Part shown: positions 9,318 to 17,268 of the stretch, piece by piece
Position numbering within the stretch: the stretch's first letter is position 1
How the letters are laid out: each line of letters begins with the position of its first letter
From: an uncultured Kordia sp.
Lineage (GTDB): Bacteria; Bacteroidota; Bacteroidia; Flavobacteriales; Flavobacteriaceae
NCBI RefSeq assembly: GCF_947489565.1
Contig: NZ_CANLEA010000013.1
Span: forward strand, 62,001 to 126,000
Direction: 5' to 3'
DNA: 64,000 bases
Notes under the pieces: generated by a model
Told to the model about the DNA's origin: nothing
Database searches by the model: none
What the model saw: only the letters and a program-made list of their open reading frames with translations
Translations under genes and position numbers: made by a program

Positions 9318-9500
9318 ATGAAAAAAAGAAATTTAAAACAATTAAGTTTAAACAAGAAGTCAATCGCTAAGTTAATGTTTGAAATAAAAGGAGCAAGACA
9401 AGATGCGAGCGTTAAAAGAACTAAATCAGCACTTCCTTTGTGTCCAGGATGTCCAACAATTCCAGGAATGGATCCTCAATGTGATATCCAACAACGATAA
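9318..9500 (+). CDS. putative class I lanthipeptide-type (RiPP) precursor peptide
   Basis: A 60-residue peptide begins with MKKRNLKQLSLNKKSIAKL, which resembles the leader of Bacteroidota class I lanthipeptide precursors (a basic start, an LxLxKKxIxKL core, no signal peptide). The C-terminal half carries Cys at 42, 45 and 55 and Ser/Thr at 31, 35, 37 and 47, the residues needed for thioether rings, set in a Pro/Gly-rich stretch (LCPGCPTIPGMDPQC). No LanB dehydratase, LanC cyclase, radical-SAM enzyme, protease or exporter lies nearby, so maturation enzymes would have to be encoded elsewhere or the gene is an orphan. It could instead be an unrelated small protein with a similar N-terminus. Confidence 0.6.
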   Translation: MKKRNLKQLSLNKKSIAKLMFEIKGARQDASVKRTKSALPLCPGCPTIPGMDPQCDIQQR

Positions 9501-9528
9501 CTTTTAGTGAAGGAATGAATTAAATATG

Positions 9529-9565
9529 ACAAAAGATAAGCTATATGTTATGGTTTATCTTTTGT
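9529..9565. terminator. bidirectional terminator between convergent genes
   Basis: A perfect 11-bp inverted repeat, ACAAAAGATAA (9529-9539) and TTATCTTTTGT (9555-9565), has a 15-base loop. Its right arm lies inside the last codons of the reverse DUF4105 gene, so the two convergent genes share it. Confidence 0.55.
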
Positions 9566-10741
9566 GATGTTTAAAAAATAATAGGTTATATATGCATAAC
9601 GCACCAAAAACATAATTAGAAGTGGAATAGCAGCCAATGCGAATTGCTGAAAGTTAATCAGCCATAAAAACAACATAATTACAATCAAGCCTATTAAAGT
9701 TGCAGAATGTTTCCATAAAGCTTTGCATTCTTTGCGTTTTACGAAGAACTTTCGAACGAAAAATATATTGATAGGCACTAACCATAAAACATTCCAATTG
9801 GTAACTGTCATAGAATGATCGGTGGCAAACCAAAGCAGTACAATCATAATTCCACCCAATCCGCTAGCAAGCATTATAAAAGCATCTAGCCAACGTGTGC
9901 GTTTCTTGTTTTTAAAATCGAGAAAAGTCACTATGAGTGTAATCAATAATAAAATAGAAAATAACACATACGGACTTAGTAAAAGAGAACTTGTATCTTT
10001 TTTGTTTTCAGGTTCTTTTAAAATAACATTCACTTCTTTAACCAACGGCAAACCATTTTGAAGTGTTGCATTTTCAAAAGCGTTAAACACGTAATCTGGA
10101 AGATATTCATGTTCCAAAACGGTGGCTTTTCTATCAATAACGGCTCCTAATGCAATGTCAATTCCAAAACTGGACCAAGAATTATGGTCAACATAATCAT
10201 GAATAAGATCGCGAAATGTTTTCTCAGCAACGATATGATCTTCCTTAAAAACAATACCATCACCAAAATTTTTAGTTACAATTTCTCTAATTTTTGTAGC
10301 GCAGTTATTAAAGAAAAAATCGTATTTGTACGCTCTGTTTTCTTCTTTGTAATTATCTTCTAAAAAGGCGAGAAGTGAGCGTGTTTGATCATAATTTAAG
10401 TTGAGAACTTGTTCTTTTACCCAACGTTTTTCATACTTGTAAGCATACACAAAATTTTTAAAACTCGATCTTCCTAATTGATATGGAAGCTTTCCTTGTG
10501 CAAATTTTATATAGAAAAAAGGCGTATTAAAATCAAAAGTTCCGTAGTTGTACACCATATCATAGCCGTATACAGGATCTTTTAGTCGAAAAGCATTGTG
10601 CCCGAAGGTAGAATACAATTCGGCTCCAGGACCGCAAGTAATGACAGAGAAAGTGGCTTCTGGCGAAAGTTTAATTTGCGTTTTTTCTTGCGCAAAACTT
10701 ATTCCAGTGAAAATAAACAGGAGTAATACGAGTTTTTTCAT
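9548..10741 (-). CDS. DUF4105 / Lnb-type membrane protein
   Basis: This 397-residue protein has a signal peptide (ending TGISFAQ), a periplasmic domain with the DUF4105 signatures LYSTFGHNAFRL and FFFNNCATKIREI (His and Cys likely catalytic), and four or five C-terminal membrane segments (about residues 255-395). DUF4105 proteins have been linked in Bacteroides to N-acylation of lipoproteins (Lnb), replacing the missing Lnt; I recall this from the literature and cannot verify it here. Such a role would suit a genome rich in lipoproteins. It stands alone between the lanthipeptide-like gene and the PorV-like gene. Confidence 0.75.
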   Translation of the reverse strand: MKKLVLLLFIFTGISFAQEKTQIKLSPEATFSVITCGPGAELYSTFGHNAFRLKDPVYGYDMVYNYGTFDFNTPFFYIKFAQGKLPYQLGRSSFKNFVYAYKYEKRWVKEQVLNLNYDQTRSLLAFLEDNYKEENRAYKYDFFFNNCATKIREIVTKNFGDGIVFKEDHIVAEKTFRDLIHDYVDHNSWSSFGIDIALGAVIDRKATVLEHEYLPDYVFNAFENATLQNGLPLVKEVNVILKEPENKKDTSSLLLSPYVLFSILLLITLIVTFLDFKNKKRTRWLDAFIMLASGLGGIMIVLLWFATDHSMTVTNWNVLWLVPINIFFVRKFFVKRKECKALWKHSATLIGLIVIMLFLWLINFQQFALAAIPLLIMFLVRYAYITYYFLNITKDKP

Positions 10742-10830
10742 CTGCTAAAAATATCACTTTTTATTTGTGAGATGAAACAACAGGTTCGTTATTTTTATGT
10801 TAAAGTAGCTTTTGTGTGATGAACAGTTAT

Positions 10831-11889
10831 TTATCGAAATAAACTCCAATCAATTTTTAAAGAAAATACATTTGAATACACAGCAGCACTTTGATCTCCA
10901 ATATCTGTCAAAGCATAATCTATTTGAATTCCTTTGTATTTAAATCCAATTCCTAAATTTGGTTGAAACGTCAATGATTCAGAACCAAAATTGTTTTCAT
11001 TTTGAAAGTTTCCAACTCCAGCTCTTAAGAAAACCAAGTCGGTGTAGGCAAATTGTAATCCAACAGATGGTGTTACACTTGCAAAAGAAGTTGAAATGAC
11101 ATCATTTGTTTCTGCAAAACGCATGTTTACATCTACTTCTGCGGTCAGCGTATAATCATAATTAAACGTAAAACTACGCGCAACTCCAAATTGTAACTTC
11201 GGAATGGTAATTTCAGTAGTTTCCGGTAAATCTTGTGTTGGAATTTGATCACTTACATTATTGAATAAATCTTCGTCAATACTCCAAGTATTAAATGTTG
11301 TGGTGATATCACGTGCCATCAAACCAAATTTCCAGTCTTTATGTCTAAACTGTAATCCGAAGTCAAAACCAAATCCCCAAGAAGAAGCAAAATCACCAAT
11401 AACTCTACGAATTACTTTGGCATTAATACCGTAATTTAAACCTTGTACAGGCATTCTTCGTGCGTATGAGAAGGTAATTCCATAATCGGCAGCAGAGAAT
11501 AAGCTAATACGATTAAAATCAATATTTCCTTGGCTGTCTATTAACTGTGTTGTATTCAAGATATCATCAACACCAAAACGGATTAAAGAAATTCCCCAAG
11601 CACTTCGGTCGTCAATTGGCATTGCAAAAGCAGCATAATCATACAAAGCAATATTTGCAAAATAGCTAGAGTGCATTAATGCAATTTGTTTGTCTTCTAA
11701 TTGAACTAAACCAGCAGGATTCCAATATCCGGAATTCACATCGCCAATATTTGCTACAACGGCATTTCCCATACCAAACGCGCCAGCATCTACGCCAATA
11801 TTCATAAATTCATTGGAATATTTAGCAACAGATTGACCATTTACCACATGGGCAACTATAATAAAGAGGAATACAAATAACTTTCTCAA
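10831..11889 (-). CDS. PorV/PorQ-family outer-membrane beta-barrel protein
   Basis: This 352-residue protein has a signal peptide (ending HVVNGQ) and the opening characteristic of PorV/PorQ proteins: a conserved MNIGVDAGAFGMGNAVVA followed by SGYWNPAGL. The rest alternates short hydrophobic strands with polar turns and ends in an aromatic residue (DWSLFR), as in FadL/OmpP1-like barrels. PorV shuttles T9SS cargo to the attachment complex, while paralogues of this length have unclear roles. The gene is not next to other Por genes, so I call family only. It has its own promoter at 11906-11939. The window also encodes a T9SS cargo at 40979-43489. Confidence 0.75.
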   Translation of the reverse strand: MRKLFVFLFIIVAHVVNGQSVAKYSNEFMNIGVDAGAFGMGNAVVANIGDVNSGYWNPAGLVQLEDKQIALMHSSYFANIALYDYAAFAMPIDDRSAWGISLIRFGVDDILNTTQLIDSQGNIDFNRISLFSAADYGITFSYARRMPVQGLNYGINAKVIRRVIGDFASSWGFGFDFGLQFRHKDWKFGLMARDITTTFNTWSIDEDLFNNVSDQIPTQDLPETTEITIPKLQFGVARSFTFNYDYTLTAEVDVNMRFAETNDVISTSFASVTPSVGLQFAYTDLVFLRAGVGNFQNENNFGSESLTFQPNLGIGFKYKGIQIDYALTDIGDQSAAVYSNVFSLKIDWSLFR

Positions 11890-11905
11890 GAGTGTAATTT
11901 TTATA

Positions 11906-11939
11906 CAAAGATGCGATTTTCTACCCTAATAAACTCAAA
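11906..11939 (-). promoter_or_regulatory. Bacteroidota-type promoter for the PorV-like gene
   Basis: On the minus strand TTTG (11939-11936) is followed after 22 bases by CATCTTTG (11913-11906), one mismatch from TAnnTTTG. It lies 17 bases before the ATG at 11889, so the leader would be very short. Confidence 0.45.
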
Positions 11940-12032
11940 AAATACTTAGATATTGTATGGAATTCTTCAACATTTCTACTTCTGTACTATAGAGTTTGTA
12001 AAGTTTATTTATTTTTACAAAAAATCAAGTAC

Positions 12033-12785
12033 ATGAATATCAAAAAACACATTCCAAATTTCATCACATTATTGAACGTATTTTGCGGTTGTTTGGCAGT
12101 AATTTTTGCAGTAAAAAACCAATTAGAAATTGCCGCCTTTTTTGTGTTTTTGGGCATATTTTTCGACTTTTTTGATGGCTTAGCAGCCAGATTGCTTAAC
12201 GTGCAAAGCGAATTGGGTTTACAGTTAGATTCGCTCGCAGATATGATTACCAGTGGTGTCGTTCCCGGAATTGTAATGTATCAACTATTTAATAGAGCTT
12301 TAAATATTCATGAAAAAGTAAATGATGGACATTCTTGGTCAGATACCTGGCATTGGTTTCAAAATGAAGTACATATACTACCGCTTTTAGGACTATTAAT
12401 TACACTAGCTTCAGCATATCGTTTGGCAAAGTTTAATATTGATGAAAATCAGACTTCTTCTTTTATTGGATTGCCAACGCCAGCCAATACTTTATTAATT
12501 GTATCATTTCCATTAATACTAGCGTATCAAGATATTACTGTTATTGATGTGCATGCTATTATTTTAAACAAATGGTTTTTAATAGCAATGACATTATTGA
12601 GTAGTTATTTACTGAATGCTAAAATTCCATTATTTGCCTTAAAATTTAAGGATTGGAGTTTTAAAAATAATATGATGAAGTATATTTTCATCATTGTTAG
12701 TGCATTATTGTTGGTCTTCTTGCAATTTGTTGCCATTCCAATTATTATTATCTTATACGTGTTAATTTCTTTAATTAAAAAATAA
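12033..12785 (+). CDS. pssA: CDP-diacylglycerol-serine O-phosphatidyltransferase
   Basis: The 250-residue membrane protein contains the CDP-alcohol phosphotransferase signature D-x2-D-G-x2-A-R-x8-G-x3-D-x3-D, visible as FFDGLAARLL then GLQLDSLADM (about residues 47-71). It makes phosphatidylserine from CDP-diacylglycerol and serine in the inner membrane, the first step to phosphatidylethanolamine. About six to eight hydrophobic segments cover the rest. Length and the SGVVPG motif fit type II PssA. Only four bases separate it from the beta-helix gene, so the two are co-transcribed. Confidence 0.88.
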   Translation: MNIKKHIPNFITLLNVFCGCLAVIFAVKNQLEIAAFFVFLGIFFDFFDGLAARLLNVQSELGLQLDSLADMITSGVVPGIVMYQLFNRALNIHEKVNDGHSWSDTWHWFQNEVHILPLLGLLITLASAYRLAKFNIDENQTSSFIGLPTPANTLLIVSFPLILAYQDITVIDVHAIILNKWFLIAMTLLSSYLLNAKIPLFALKFKDWSFKNNMMKYIFIIVSALLLVFLQFVAIPIIIILYVLISLIKK

Positions 12786-12789
12786 TTAC

Positions 12790-14097
12790 ATGCTTATTGA
12801 TATTACAAGTGCTCCATTTAATGCTTCCGCAGATGGATCGCATGACGATACAAAAGCTTTAGAAGCAGCTTTTGAAACAATTCGTAAAAGTGGAGGAGGA
12901 ACGATTGCTTTTCCAGAAGAAGCTTTTGTGTGTATTTCCAGAGCGTTACAACTTCCAAGTAATGTTACAATTACGACGACGAGTGGAAAAGCTAGAATTA
13001 AATATTACAATGCTCAAAATACAGAGACAAAACACCTTTTTTTAGGAAGTAGTGTTTCTAATATAAGTATTTCCAATATCGTGTTTGATACACAACACCA
13101 AAGTCCGTCTGTTGCCGCTATTTTGGTTACAGGATATGGCAAAGAAGCTGTGGAGAATTCACAAATTGCAATAGAAAATTGTGAATTTAAAGGCATGAAT
13201 AAAAAAGGTGCTTGCGCGGTACGAATACAGAAAACCAGTGGATTGACTATAAAAAACTGTCTTTTTGATGATAGTTATATTGGCATTGGAATTTGGAAAC
13301 GAAATTCAGCCGTTATATTACACGACAATACATTTTTAGATACTTTGACGAACACTGCCATTCGAATCACAGGAAGTACAGATACTTCTAACGAAGAATT
13401 TAGTAATGATGTACGTATAGAAAGAAACGTAGTTACTGTACAAGCAAAAAAATCAGTCATAGGAACGGATGGAAAACCAAAAGGACGACCGAATAGTTCT
13501 AGTGGTATTTATTTGACGTGTGGCGATAAAGATTACACCGGAAAATCAAATTTTCATACCAATGTAACCATAGCGCATAATCATGTAGAAGGACCAAGAT
13601 TAGGCTTTTTTAATGGCGGTTCAGCAGATTTAATAGCTATAAAAGATGTAAAGCATTTTCAATGTAGACACAATATATCCAATGGTTCAGGTGATTTAGG
13701 TTTTGCTTTCGAGCGTTGTCATGAAGGCGAAATAAGTCACAATACAGCAGAAGAAAATAATTCATGCGGCATAGCAGTTTGGGGATCTTCATATTTAACG
13801 TTAATGCACAACAGGTGTGGAAGTAATGAACAAACCAGAGATGGCATTTATCGAAATCATCCGTATGGAGGCATCAGAATAGAGTATGCAAGTCATAATA
13901 TTACGTTGGAAAACAATGAATTCTATCATTTAGCATCGCAAGCAAAATTGACGCAGCAATACGGAATTGTGATCAAGCATACCAATAAAAAAGGCGTAAA
14001 ACTCTATCCTAGCGCTGTAAAAGTTGCCAATAATATGAGTTCAGATCAAATACATGGATCTATTTTTAATGAAGTAAGCGATACGGAAATTTTATAA
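12790..14097 (+). CDS. right-handed parallel beta-helix (pectate-lyase-like) protein
   Basis: This 435-residue protein opens with the pectate-lyase-3-like motif ADGSHDDTKALEAAFETI (residues 14-31) and then repeats NNxF/NxxxG turns typical of right-handed parallel beta-helices (for example IENCEFKGMN, IKNCLFDDSYIG, LENNEFYHLA). No signal peptide is visible from this start, so cytosolic location or a non-standard export route must be considered. Similar proteins act as polysaccharide lyases, epimerases or phage-tail-like depolymerases. It follows pssA by four bases and ends just before a strong terminator. No catalytic residues could be assigned. Confidence 0.75.
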   Translation: MLIDITSAPFNASADGSHDDTKALEAAFETIRKSGGGTIAFPEEAFVCISRALQLPSNVTITTTSGKARIKYYNAQNTETKHLFLGSSVSNISISNIVFDTQHQSPSVAAILVTGYGKEAVENSQIAIENCEFKGMNKKGACAVRIQKTSGLTIKNCLFDDSYIGIGIWKRNSAVILHDNTFLDTLTNTAIRITGSTDTSNEEFSNDVRIERNVVTVQAKKSVIGTDGKPKGRPNSSSGIYLTCGDKDYTGKSNFHTNVTIAHNHVEGPRLGFFNGGSADLIAIKDVKHFQCRHNISNGSGDLGFAFERCHEGEISHNTAEENNSCGIAVWGSSYLTLMHNRCGSNEQTRDGIYRNHPYGGIRIEYASHNITLENNEFYHLASQAKLTQQYGIVIKHTNKKGVKLYPSAVKVANNMSSDQIHGSIFNEVSDTEIL

Positions 14098-14102
14098 AAC
14101 AA

Positions 14103-14129
14103 AAAAGAGGCGAATGTATCGCCTCTTTT
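14103..14129. terminator. bidirectional terminator between beta-helix gene and lptB
   Basis: A perfect 11-bp stem, AAAAGAGGCGA (14103-14113) with TCGCCTCTTTT (14119-14129), has a 5-base loop. A-rich flanks on one side and T-rich on the other serve the convergent genes at 12790-14097 and 14131-14886. Confidence 0.8.
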
Positions 14130-14130
14130 G

Positions 14131-14886
14131 TTATTCTTTTGCACTTTCAAAATCGAGTTTCTTTTCACGCAACTCGAAGTTCTGACCTAAGTATACTTTT
14201 CGAACCATTTCATCTTCAGCAAGTTCTTTTGGTTTTCCTGCTTTCAGAATATTTCCTTCAAACATTAAATAGGTTCTATCGGTAATGGCTAAGGTTTCCT
14301 GTACGTTGTGATCTGTGATCAGGATTCCGATGTTTTTATTTTTTAAATGTGCTATGATACGTTGAATATCTTCTACCGCAACAGGATCGACACCTGCAAA
14401 AGGTTCATCCAACAGTACAAATTTAGGATCGGTTGCCAAAGCACGTGCAATTTCTGTTCTTCTTCGTTCTCCACCAGAAAGTAAGTCTCCACGGTTTTTG
14501 CGAATATGACCTAAACCAAACTCTTCAATCAATGATTCCATTCTGTGAAGTTGTTCTTTCTTTGAAAGTTTCGTCAATTGCAAAACGCTTAAAATATTTT
14601 CTTCAATACTTAATTTACGGAAAACAGAGGCTTCTTGTGCCAAATACCCAATTCCATTCTGCGCACGTTTATACATTGGAAACTTTGTAATTTCCATATC
14701 ATCCAAATAGATTTTTCCGCCGTTAGGCTTTATCAATCCTACGATCATGTAGAAAGAAGTTGTTTTTCCAGCTCCATTTGGACCTAACAATCCCACAATT
14801 TCTCCTTGATTTACTTCCAAAGAAATTCCTTTTACAACTTTTCGTCCTTTGTAGGACTTCATGATACTATCGGCTCTTAAAATCAT
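14131..14886 (-). CDS. lptB: LPS export ABC transporter ATP-binding protein LptB
   Basis: The 251-residue ATPase has Walker [13 protein letters not shown] (about residues 33-44), the signature [16 protein letters not shown], Walker [14 protein letters not shown] and the switch His in [11 protein letters not shown]. The [13 protein letters not shown] stretch and the length are characteristic of LptB, which powers extraction of lipopolysaccharide from the inner membrane through LptFG. It sits alone with a shared terminator downstream. Upstream are tatC and the KpsF/KdsD-type isomerase, the latter also in LPS (Kdo) synthesis. Confidence 0.92.
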   Translation of the reverse strand: MILRADSIMKSYKGRKVVKGISLEVNQGEIVGLLGPNGAGKTTSFYMIVGLIKPNGGKIYLDDMEITKFPMYKRAQNGIGYLAQEASVFRKLSIEENILSVLQLTKLSKKEQLHRMESLIEEFGLGHIRKNRGDLLSGGERRRTEIARALATDPKFVLLDEPFAGVDPVAVEDIQRIIAHLKNKNIGILITDHNVQETLAITDRTYLMFEGNILKAGKPKELAEDEMVRKVYLGQNFELREKKLDFESAKE

Positions 14887-15030
14887 ATAATTTGGTTATA
14901 TAAAGCGTAAAAATAATAATTTAGGTACAACGCGGATACTTTTTAATACGAAATTAACTTCGTTATTTATTTGATTACTCGTTGTTGGTTGCTGTTTGAA
15001 ATAAAGAACAGTACTTTAAATCAGGTCTAA

Positions 15031-15053
15031 ATTCTAATAGCGAAGCGGTCTAA
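15031..15053 (-). repeat. copy of the GCTTTCGCT/TTAGA dispersed repeat
   Basis: Read on the minus strand this is TGTTAGACCGCTTCGCTATT, nearly the same as TTAGACCGCTTTCGCTGTTA at 39020-39039 and 39380-39399. It sits just after the end of the CMD-family gene. Confidence 0.55.
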
Positions 15054-15056
15054 CAC

Positions 15057-15404
15057 CTAATTTTGTGTTTCTAATGCTTCCCAATATTCGTAAGCTCTAC
15101 GTAAATGTGGTATGACAATTGTTCCACCTATTAAAGTCGCAATACTCAAGGTTTCCACTACTTTTTCTTTCTCCAAACCAGCTTTGTGACAAGCTTCCAA
15201 ATGGTATTTTATACAATCGTCACAACGCAATACAGTAGAAGCTACCAAACCAAGTAATTCCTTTGTTTGTACATCTAATGCACCAGCACTAAACGCGTTG
15301 GTATCTAAATTAAAGATACGTTTGATTATTTTATTGTTATCAGCCAAAATTTTATCATTCATTTTAGCTCTGTAGTCATTAAATTCTTCTACGGGATTAG
15401 CCAT
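15057..15404 (-). CDS. carboxymuconolactone decarboxylase (CMD/AhpD-like) family protein
   Basis: This 115-residue all-helical protein has the CMD active-site pattern CDDCIKYHLEACHKAG (about residues 60-75), with two Cys and a His placed as in AhpD-like alkylhydroperoxidases. It therefore probably has thiol-based peroxidase or disulfide activity rather than decarboxylase activity. Its start overlaps the end of tatC by eight bases, and kpsF/tatC/CMD appear to form one operon. The combination is seen in other flavobacteria as far as I recall, but no functional link to Tat export is known to me. Confidence 0.85.
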   Translation of the reverse strand: MANPVEEFNDYRAKMNDKILADNNKIIKRIFNLDTNAFSAGALDVQTKELLGLVASTVLRCDDCIKYHLEACHKAGLEKEKVVETLSIATLIGGTIVIPHLRRAYEYWEALETQN

Positions 15405-16215
15405 GTTTAAATTTCTTTTTATAATTTTTTTCTACTCTTTTTGAGATTACAATACCAATTTCATATAAGATCAATATTGGAATCGCCACTACAATCTGAC
15501 TTGCAACATCTGGCGGCGTAATAATTGCTGCTAGAATTAATACAACCACTAAAGCGTGTTTTCTATACTTGCGTAAGAATGCAGGCGTGATTAATCCTAG
15601 TTTTGATAAGAAATATATGATTAAAGGTAATTCGAAAACTAGTGAAACTCCTAGTAATGTGTTTGTTAGTAAGCTAATATGCGATTGAACCGTAATGGTG
15701 TTTTTGATGGAATCTGTCACAGAGAAATTATAGAAAAAATACGATGACATTGGCATAATTACATAATAACTAAATGCCAAACCAACTAAAAATAGGAGAG
15801 AAGCCAAAAAGATAAACCATCTTGATTTTCCTCGTTCTTTAGGGTTTAATCCTGGCGCAATAAATTTCCATGCTTCATATAAAACATACGGAAACGCTAA
15901 GATGAGTCCTAAGATTAAAGAAGTCCAAATTGCCATGGTAAACTGTCCTGTAACTTTTAAATTGACCAGTTTATCATCAAAAGTCAATGAGCAAAAATCA
16001 CTATCAATGCCAAATAATTGAAAAGCATTACAGAAAAATTTATACGTCACAAATTCTCCATCCAAATGGACAATTAAAAAGTGATTATAAATTGGTGTGA
16101 TGAAAATGAAAATTACAGTTGCAATGATAAATATTGCAGCAAAGCTTCGGATCAAATGCCATCTTAGTTCTTCTAAGTGATCTAAGAATGACATTTCGTT
16201 TTTATTTTTCCCCAT
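15397..16215 (-). CDS. tatC: twin-arginine translocase subunit TatC
   Basis: The 272-residue protein has six membrane segments and TatC hallmarks: FLDHLEELRWHLIRS at residues 10-24 (the cytoplasmic N-terminal motif that binds twin-arginine signals), FPYVLYEAWKFIAPGL in the first cytoplasmic loop and KHALVVVLILAAIITPPD near the C-terminus. It forms the signal-peptide receptor of the Tat system for folded proteins. It starts by overlapping the upstream isomerase stop by one base (TAATG). TatA genes are not in the window. Confidence 0.95.
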   Translation of the reverse strand: MGKNKNEMSFLDHLEELRWHLIRSFAAIFIIATVIFIFITPIYNHFLIVHLDGEFVTYKFFCNAFQLFGIDSDFCSLTFDDKLVNLKVTGQFTMAIWTSLILGLILAFPYVLYEAWKFIAPGLNPKERGKSRWFIFLASLLFLVGLAFSYYVIMPMSSYFFYNFSVTDSIKNTITVQSHISLLTNTLLGVSLVFELPLIIYFLSKLGLITPAFLRKYRKHALVVVLILAAIITPPDVASQIVVAIPILILYEIGIVISKRVEKNYKKKFKHG

Positions 16216-17183
16216 TATAGTATTCCTTCTTTTACTAAATCATGCAAATGTACGATTCCTGCATATTTTCCTTCCGATTCTACCAATATTTGTGAAATTC
16301 CTTTTTCTTCCATAGCTTCTAAGGCTTCTACGGCCATTGCTTCATTCTCAATTCGCCTTGGATTTGATGACATAATATCTTCCGCCGTCAAATTTCCAAT
16401 AAAATCATTGTTAGATAACATACGTCGAATATCTCCATCAGTAATTACACCAATAATTTCATCTGCATCATTTACAACTGCTGTGGCACCTAACATTCCT
16501 TTAGAAATTTCAATAATAACATCTTTTACAGAGCTATTAGCGAATACTTTAGGTTTCTGATTTACAGATGACAAATCATTTACACGTAAGTATAATTTTT
16601 TCCCTAAAGCGCCTCCAGGATGGTATTTTGCAAAATCTTTACTAGAAAACCCTCTTAATTCAAGCAGACAAACGGCCAATGCATCACCCAATACCAATTG
16701 TGCGGTTGTGCTAGTTGTTGGCGCCAAACCATTTGGACAGGCTTCTTTTTCAACATATGCATGCAGCACATAATTTGCTTGTGTTCCTAAAAATGATTCT
16801 CTGTTGGAAGTAATAGCAATCAATTTATTTCCAGCATTCTTAATTAATGGGACTAACACCTTGATTTCTGGTGTGTTTCCACTTTTTGAAATACAAATTA
16901 CGGTATCGTGTTCTTGAATAATTCCCAAATCACCATGAATAGCATCTGCAGCATGCATAAAAATTGCAGGAGTTCCTGTAGAATTCAATGTAGCTACAAT
17001 TTTCGTAGCAATATTGGCACTTTTTCCAATTCCTGTAACAACAACTCTACCGTTTGAGTTATAGATATAGGATACAGCTTCGGCAAACTCACCATCGATT
17101 AAAGGAATTAAATTTTTTATTGCAGTATATTCTGTTTCAATGGTTTGCTTGGCAACGCTAATAATACTATCTTTATATTTCAA
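16215..17183 (-). CDS. kdsD: KpsF/GutQ-type sugar-phosphate isomerase (arabinose-5-phosphate isomerase, KdsD-like)
   Basis: This 322-residue protein has an N-terminal SIS domain (GRVVVTGIGKSANIATKI at about residues 45-62, with CISKSGNTPEI as the phosphate-binding loop) followed by two CBS domains (about 205-320; VITDGDIRRML and ISQILVE). The family interconverts ribulose-5-phosphate and arabinose-5-phosphate for Kdo synthesis, feeding LPS core. Length is typical of KdsD. It heads the kdsD-tatC-CMD operon. Divergent from recQ across 85 bases. Confidence 0.88.
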   Translation of the reverse strand: MKYKDSIISVAKQTIETEYTAIKNLIPLIDGEFAEAVSYIYNSNGRVVVTGIGKSANIATKIVATLNSTGTPAIFMHAADAIHGDLGIIQEHDTVICISKSGNTPEIKVLVPLIKNAGNKLIAITSNRESFLGTQANYVLHAYVEKEACPNGLAPTTSTTAQLVLGDALAVCLLELRGFSSKDFAKYHPGGALGKKLYLRVNDLSSVNQKPKVFANSSVKDVIIEISKGMLGATAVVNDADEIIGVITDGDIRRMLSNNDFIGNLTAEDIMSSNPRRIENEAMAVEALEAMEEKGISQILVESEGKYAGIVHLHDLVKEGIL

Positions 17184-17201
17184 AATGTTTAATTTTAATA
17201 A

Positions 17202-17231
17202 TTGTGATTACTAAAGAAAATAGTATCTTTA
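17202..17231 (+). promoter_or_regulatory. candidate promoter for recQ
   Basis: TTG (17202-17204) and TATCTTTA (17224-17231) are 19 bases apart, one mismatch from the Bacteroidota consensus. On the other strand TACATTTG (17246-17239) could be the -7 element for the kdsD operon, although I see no matching -33 for it. Confidence 0.4.
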
Positions 17232-17268
17232 GTGTATGCAAATGTATGTAAAATAGTAAAAAGATAGA

